NCBI GenBank assembly: GCA_017881145.1 | Contig: JADGRG010000090.1 | Span: 1-10,632, forward strand | Source: Sandaracinaceae bacterium | Lineage (GTDB): Bacteria; Myxococcota_A; Polyangia; Polyangiales; JAFGIB01 | DNA: 10,632 nucleotides | Direction of reading: 5' to 3' | Shown: positions 7,151 through 10,632 of the stretch, one piece after another | Layout of the letters: every line of letters begins with the position of its first letter | Numbering within the stretch: the stretch's first letter is position 1 | Position numbers and translations under genes: made by a program | The notes under the pieces: generated by a model | Databases searched by the model: none | The model's input: only the letters and a program-made list of their open reading frames with translations | What the model was told of the DNA's origin: nothing

Positions 7151-7215
7151 ACGCCGTTTTGACAATCGGCGAGGCTGGATGCGCGACGTCCAGGGCCCGC
7201 GGCTCGGAAAGTGGT

Positions 7216-8829
7216 TCAGGGAGCCGCCGTGACCTGGATCTCGTGGCCGTAGCTTCCCGTGCCTTGGAGCGCGACGGTCACGGTGAGCCTGCCCTTGGCC
7301 GGCGCCGCCGGCAGAGCCACGACGATCGTGTCCTCGTGGACCGAGCGCAAAGTGAGCTTCTGGGAGCCGAGCGCGACTTGGACGAGGGCAGTCGTTTCGC
7401 CGAAGCCAGAGCCGTGGATGGTGAGCTCACTACCGACCGGAGCCTGCTCGGCACTCACGCCAGTCACCCGCGGCGGTTGCGTGACCACGAAGGGGTTGAG
7501 ACTCTCCGCACGGCCGCTGCCCTCGACCTGCAGCACCACCAGCCCGCTCTTGGTCTGTGGCACCCGCACTGAAAGCCTCGTCAGCGTGGCGGCGACCACG
7601 TCGGCGTTCGTGCCGGCGATGGTCACTTGGTTGTGCTTGGGATTGGGCGAGAAGCCGGCACCTTCGAGGAAGACTGCCGAACCGACAGGACCGGATCGCG
7701 GCGAAAAGCCGCTGATCGAAAGCGGTGGCAGCACCATGAGCTCTTTGTTGCCCCACGCCGGGCCCACGCCGTGGACGCGCACCGAAAGTCTACCGGCCTT
7801 GTTCACCGGGGCCGCCGCGGGAACCTCGACCACCAGCTGCGTGTGCTTGGCCTCTACGACCTTGGCGGGCACGTCGCCGACGAGCACCTGGACGGCGGTC
7901 GGATCGTCGCCGAAGCCCGTCCCTCGCACCGTGATCCGCGTTCCTGGTGGGCCGGCCTCCGGCGAGAAGCCCACGATGCTGGGAGCGCGCTGCACTTCGA
8001 AGCTCTCCTTCGAGGTGGCGCGTCCCCCGCCTTTCACGTCGACCAGCCAGTGGCCACTCGCTGCGTCGCGCGGCACGGCCACGGTCAAGCTGGTCTCGCT
8101 GGCCGCGCTCACCGGAGTCTGCGTCGCGTTGAGGTAGACGCGGTTCTTCTTGGCATCGGCAGAGAAGCCGGTGCCGGTGATTACCAGCGTACCGCCGGGC
8201 GGGCCCGAGTGCGGAGAGAAGTCCGTGATGGCGGTGCCGCGCGTGACCTCGAAAGCTGCGGCGCTCTTGACCTCGCCTGCCTGCGCGATGCGCACGCTCA
8301 CCGGGCCGGTCTTCGCCAGCTCAGGCACGATCACGCGCAGCTCGACCGGCGAGGCTGACGCCACAATCGCCACTTGATCGCCGAAGCGCACGGTGTCGTC
8401 CGCCATGCGAGGCGAGAAGTGCTGGCCGCGGATCAAGACTGCGCTGCCTGGCGCACCACGAGCGGGCTCGATCCCGCTGATGAGTGGTGCTGCGGGCTTC
8501 TCGGTAACCACGAACTCGGGGCCAAGCACCTTGCCGGCAGGGGTTTCCACGCTGACCCAGCCGCTCTGCGCCGACTCGGGCACGCGTGCGGTGATCAGGT
8601 TGGGCAGGCTCTCCTCGATGGCAAGCGCCGACTCACCGACGCGGACCTTGGCACCGGCCTGAAAGCGTCGCCCGGAGATGCGGATGAGACTACCGGGCGG
8701 ACCCGAGCTCGGCTCGATGCGCTCGATCACGGTCCGCTCTTCGGCGAGCGCCCGGCCCGAATCCGAAAGCGATGCGAGACCCAAAACCACAGCACCCAAG
8801 AGCAGCCGACTGAGGAATCTCTGCAGCAT
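7216..8829 (-). CDS. Secreted protein of six tandem IPT/TIG domains
   Basis: Product of 537 residues. A signal peptide (1-29: Arg4 and Arg8, hydrophobic stretch LLLGAVVLGLA, cleavage expected after RALA) is followed by nothing but six immunoglobulin-like IPT/TIG repeats: about 34-115, 116-199, 200-283, 284-369, 370-453 and 454-537. Most open with the signature (I/F)SP.SGPPG, then a strand, then GxGF (for example FSPHSGPPG at 204-212 and GTGF at 220-223). There is no lipobox, transmembrane anchor, LPXTG-like signal or enzymatic domain, so it is probably periplasmic or exported and acts by binding or as a spacer. The ATG at 8829 is fixed by the ribosome-binding site GGAGGTG and the signal peptide; the frame runs on upstream into the lipoprotein gene but that part is a shadow. 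It follows the lipoprotein gene by 128 nt. The ligand is unknown. Confidence 0.92.
   Translation of the reverse strand: MLQRFLSRLLLGAVVLGLASLSDSGRALAEERTVIERIEPSSGPPGSLIRISGRRFQAGAKVRVGESALAIEESLPNLITARVPESAQSGWVSVETPAGKVLGPEFVVTEKPAAPLISGIEPARGAPGSAVLIRGQHFSPRMADDTVRFGDQVAIVASASPVELRVIVPELAKTGPVSVRIAQAGEVKSAAAFEVTRGTAITDFSPHSGPPGGTLVITGTGFSADAKKNRVYLNATQTPVSAASETSLTVAVPRDAASGHWLVDVKGGGRATSKESFEVQRAPSIVGFSPEAGPPGTRITVRGTGFGDDPTAVQVLVGDVPAKVVEAKHTQLVVEVPAAAPVNKAGRLSVRVHGVGPAWGNKELMVLPPLSISGFSPRSGPVGSAVFLEGAGFSPNPKHNQVTIAGTNADVVAATLTRLSVRVPQTKSGLVVLQVEGSGRAESLNPFVVTQPPRVTGVSAEQAPVGSELTIHGSGFGETTALVQVALGSQKLTLRSVHEDTIVVALPAAPAKGRLTVTVALQGTGSYGHEIQVTAAP
7219..8730 (-). repeat. Six tandem IPT/TIG-encoding repeats of about 252 nt
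   Basis: Protein-level repeats of 82, 84, 84, 86, 84 and 84 residues fill the whole mature protein. They are diverged: only the SGPPG turn, the GxGF strand and a late V.VP strand are clearly shared. This indicates old duplications, not recent slippage. Confidence 0.85.
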
Positions 8830-8831
8830 GA

Positions 8832-8839
8832 CCACCTCC
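8832..8839 (-). promoter_or_regulatory. Ribosome binding site GGAGGTGG of the IPT gene
   Basis: GGAGG on the minus strand with a 5-nt spacer to the ATG at 8829. It selects this ATG, which also begins the signal peptide, over upstream in-frame codons. Confidence 0.7.
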
Positions 8840-8936
8840 AGCTCATCGCGAAGTGCTCGCGCAGACGCATACCTACCACAGGGTGGCGCCGGGTGCGCCC
8901 CCTGTCTGTGCGGCATTTCCAGCGCAGCGCGTGGGT

Positions 8937-8955
8937 GGCGCTGAAGTGCAGCGCC
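8937..8955 (-). terminator. Hairpin just after the Stig1-like lipoprotein stop codon; weak terminator candidate
   Basis: GGCGCTG (8937-8943) and CAGCGCC (8949-8955) form a perfect 7-bp GC-rich stem with a 5-nt loop, 2 nt beyond the TGA at 8960-8958. No T-run follows on the minus strand, so it is not a classical intrinsic terminator. It could pause transcription or protect the 3' end of the upstream message. The rest of the 128-nt gap shows only the ribosome-binding site of the next gene. Confidence 0.35.
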
Positions 8956-8957
8956 TC

Positions 8958-10211
8958 TCAGTGCACGATCACGCGGTGGACCACCACCGGCTGCGCGCTG
9001 GTGTCCTGCACGATCACCGTGCCGGGCAACGTCAAGCCGACGAAGCGCACCGTGTCGCGGGCACTCATGTAGCGATCTGACACTTGGGTCGCGACGCCGA
9101 TACCTGGGACCACGACCTGAAGCTGTTGGTTCGCGATTGTCTCGCGCTTCTGGGCGGAGAAGAGCAAGCCCGGCTCGAGCAGGCGGAAGGTGCCGTCGTT
9201 GACGGTGCTTGGCGCGTCGAAGACGACGATCACGCCCCCCGCCGCCACGAAACCTCGGAGCGCGTTGCCCCATTGCTGGCCGAGCTTGCCCAGTGGGCTC
9301 TTGCGAGCATTGGCTTGCGCGTGGATGAGGAACACGTCCGCGTCGAGCAACTGCCGGGTCACGATGACTTCGATGGCGTCGGTCTTCTTCCAGGCGCGAC
9401 CGCTCTGCGTCTGGACGTAGTTGATGGCAGCCTCGACGCCGCTGACCGAAGCCGGGTCGGCCTCACCCGTGTAGACGAGCACCTGGACCGGCGCACCACG
9501 CGCCAGAAAGACCGCGTTGCCGGCGATACGGCGCATGGTGTTGTTGGCCGCCAGGTAATCGTGGCCGATCACGACCACGTGACCGGGGACGGCATCCGCG
9601 CAGGAGCTGCCTTCGCAGATGCCAGACGAACAGCTCGTGCCGCACCCGCCGCAGTGATCAGGATCACTTGTTAGATCGAGGCAGCGGCCGCCGCAGAGTG
9701 TTAGGTTGGCATCGCAGGCAACGGAACAGTTCCCCCCCGCGGAACAGACCTGGCCAACCGGGCAGACGTGACCGCAGGTGCCGCAGTTGCCGGGATCGTT
9801 GGAAGGATTCACGCAGCTCGCGCCGCACTCTTGCTCGCCGAGGGAACATCCTCCGAGCCCCGCATCCACCACGAACTTGCCGGCATCGGTGCGGCCAGCG
9901 CCGATCGGTCCGCCGTCGAGCGAGCCGCCGTCGTACCCAAACCCGCTGCCGTCCGCTGCGTCGCCGAGACCTCCATCGCCGATCGGACCGCCAGCGTCTG
10001 GACGCAGATCGTGGGAGCACACCCCCACTTCGCAGAGGTAGCGCCCGCACTCGTGACCACACGCGCCACAGTTGCGAAAGTCGGCCTTCAAGTCGACGCA
10101 CGTCGCAGAGCAGACCGAGAGGCCCGGCTTGCACTGGGCACCGACGATCGGGCTCGCACAACCGGCCATGCCGAGCAAGGTGAAGAGCAGTAGCGAAAGC
10201 CAGTGCTTCAT
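8958..10211 (-). CDS. Lipoprotein with three Stig1-like eight-cysteine repeats and an uncharacterised C-terminal domain
   Basis: Product of 417 residues. A lipoprotein signal (MKHWLSLLLFTLLGMAGC) puts the lipidated cysteine at 18. Three cysteine-rich repeats follow (27-65, 122-162, 166-204), each with eight cysteines, probably disulphide-bonded outside the cytoplasm. The pattern CG(G/A)xCV/LDL..DP.NCG.CG..C..G.C is that of Stig1-like repeats common in myxobacterial surface proteins. Between repeats 1 and 2 lies a low-complexity Asp/Gly linker (66-120). Residues about 207-417 form a cysteine-free alpha/beta domain: a GHVVVIGHDY strand and turn, VQVLVYTGE, DADVFLIHAQ and AAGGVIVVFDAPS, which alternate like a flavodoxin or class I amidotransferase-like fold, but without a recognisable catalytic triad. 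Function is unknown; an adhesion or binding role at the cell surface is only a guess. The start is supported by AAGGAG 8 nt upstream and an ATGA overlap with the preceding gene. Confidence 0.88.
   Translation of the reverse strand: MKHWLSLLLFTLLGMAGCASPIVGAQCKPGLSVCSATCVDLKADFRNCGACGHECGRYLCEVGVCSHDLRPDAGGPIGDGGLGDAADGSGFGYDGGSLDGGPIGAGRTDAGKFVVDAGLGGCSLGEQECGASCVNPSNDPGNCGTCGHVCPVGQVCSAGGNCSVACDANLTLCGGRCLDLTSDPDHCGGCGTSCSSGICEGSSCADAVPGHVVVIGHDYLAANNTMRRIAGNAVFLARGAPVQVLVYTGEADPASVSGVEAAINYVQTQSGRAWKKTDAIEVIVTRQLLDADVFLIHAQANARKSPLGKLGQQWGNALRGFVAAGGVIVVFDAPSTVNDGTFRLLEPGLLFSAQKRETIANQQLQVVVPGIGVATQVSDRYMSARDTVRFVGLTLPGTVIVQDTSAQPVVVHRVIVH
9600..10133 (-). repeat. Three Stig1-like eight-cysteine repeats, the first separated by an Asp/Gly linker
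   Basis: All three repeats share the spacing C-x6-C-x3-C-x9-C-x2-C-x3-C. The last two cysteines follow at x4/x4 in repeats 1 and 3 and x5/x5 in repeat 2. The linker is at 9852-10016. Repeats 2 and 3 are adjacent, with three residues between them. Confidence 0.85.
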
Positions 10212-10632
10212 GGCTTCGACTCCTTGCCCGCGGCGGGCTTTCCTTTGTCCCCCGCCGGCTTCGCGTCAGACGGTGTCGTAGGCGCTGGCGCGAGCCCGCT
10301 GCGCGCTGGTGCTGACGGCGCTGCAGCACTCGACTTCGGGGCCGGTGCCAGCGCGGGTGGTGGCGGGGGCAGTGGCAGTGAGGTCGTCCTCGGCTTGCTG
10401 CCCGGTACGAAGATCGGCACCGACGGTGCGGCAGCGCTCGGCTTGACGGACGGCGACGCTGCAGGAAGGGCCGGCTTCGCAGCAGCTGACGGCGGCGGCT
10501 GGATGTCCTGCTCAACTTCCGCGTCTTCGCTCTCCGTATCGTCACTGCTGGGCGGGCTCGGGGCGCCCGGCTTCGCAGCGGACGGCGGCGCCTTGGCATT
10601 TGGCAGCTCACCGCGAGCTATGACCACGAACT
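10208..10632 (-). CDS. C-terminal part of an Ala/Pro/Lys-rich protein (partial)
   Basis: The minus-strand frame is open from the window edge to a TGA at 10210-10208, about 140 residues. Apart from the first residues (FVVIARGELPNAK, perhaps the end of a folded or membrane-near region), everything visible is low complexity: Pro/Ala/Ser runs (PPPPPALAPAPK), an acidic patch (SSDDTESEDAEVEQD) and a final lysine-rich end (DKGKPAAGKESKP). Such tails are usually disordered and may span the periplasm or link domains. The GTG at 10627 could be read as a start, but there is no evidence that the gene begins there, so I treat it as truncated by the window. The stop overlaps the start of the lipoprotein gene (ATGA), which indicates one operon. 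The function cannot be deduced from this part. Confidence 0.65.
   Translation of the reverse strand, partial: FVVIARGELPNAKAPPSAAKPGAPSPPSSDDTESEDAEVEQDIQPPPSAAAKPALPAASPSVKPSAAAPSVPIFVPGSKPRTTSLPLPPPPPALAPAPKSSAAAPSAPARSGLAPAPTTPSDAKPAGDKGKPAAGKESKP
10220..10225 (-). promoter_or_regulatory. Ribosome binding site AAGGAG of the Stig1-like lipoprotein gene
   Basis: AAGGAG on the minus strand lies inside the end of the Ala/Pro/Lys-rich gene, 8 nt before the ATG at 10211. Together with the ATGA overlap it supports coupled translation. Confidence 0.7.

Noticed and set aside
7159..7164. TTGACA on the plus strand as a -35 box
   Set aside because: No AT-rich -10 at 16-18 nt downstream and no plus-strand gene follows.
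6130..7572. 480-codon plus-strand open frame opposite guaB
   Set aside because: His/Arg/Ala-rich composition typical of an antisense shadow; guaB on the other strand is certain.
8830..9273. N-terminal extension of the IPT protein into the lipoprotein gene
   Set aside because: Arg/Gly-rich out-of-frame translation of the lipoprotein gene; the ribosome-binding site and signal peptide fix the start at 8829.
7219..10133. CRISPR array, transposon or phage module among the repeated regions
   Set aside because: The repeats are protein-level domain duplications in open frames; no direct DNA repeats with spacers, terminal inverted repeats, transposase or integrase are seen.

Overview
The window is a GC-rich bacterial chromosome segment with densely packed genes and strong G/C bias at third codon positions, which produces long antisense shadow frames. 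The gene content suggests a member of the Myxococcota (formerly deltaproteobacteria). The reasons are a lipoprotein with Stig1-like eight-cysteine repeats and an Asp/Gly-rich linker, a secreted protein made of tandem IPT/TIG domains, a PEGA-like lipoprotein, and Ala/Pro/Lys-rich low-complexity tails. This assignment is inferred from protein style; no rRNA or other phylogenetic marker was compared.

Left part, + strand (1-3747): the 3' end of an unidentified Gly/Ser/Lys-tailed protein; pyrF (OMP decarboxylase, last step of UMP synthesis); an rlmB-type SpoU 23S rRNA 2'-O-ribose methyltransferase that overlaps pyrF by ATGA; a 6-phosphofructokinase of the 'PPi-like but probably ATP-using' type (Gly at the 104-equivalent, Lys at the 124-equivalent); and a class I SAM methyltransferase closely behind it. 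This side is housekeeping metabolism.

Right part, - strand (3764-10632), read right to left: the C-terminal end of an Ala/Pro/Lys-rich protein; an overlapping (ATGA) lipoprotein with three Stig1-like repeats and an uncharacterised C-terminal domain; a secreted protein of six IPT/TIG repeats; then guaB (IMP dehydrogenase), guaA (GMP synthase) and a small PEGA-like lipoprotein whose ATG overlaps the guaA stop (TGATG). guaB and guaA are adjacent (15 nt apart) and together convert IMP to XMP to GMP. The two blocks converge at about 3748-3763 with no convincing intrinsic terminator between them.

The core genes are ordinary and confidently named. The least described material is the envelope set at 7216-10632 (Ala/Pro-rich protein, Stig1-like lipoprotein, six-IPT protein) and the lipoprotein coupled to guaA. 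I see no CRISPR array, tRNA, rRNA, insertion sequence, phage gene or recognisable defence system. I do not claim a new system here, only several unusual protein architectures and active-site variants.
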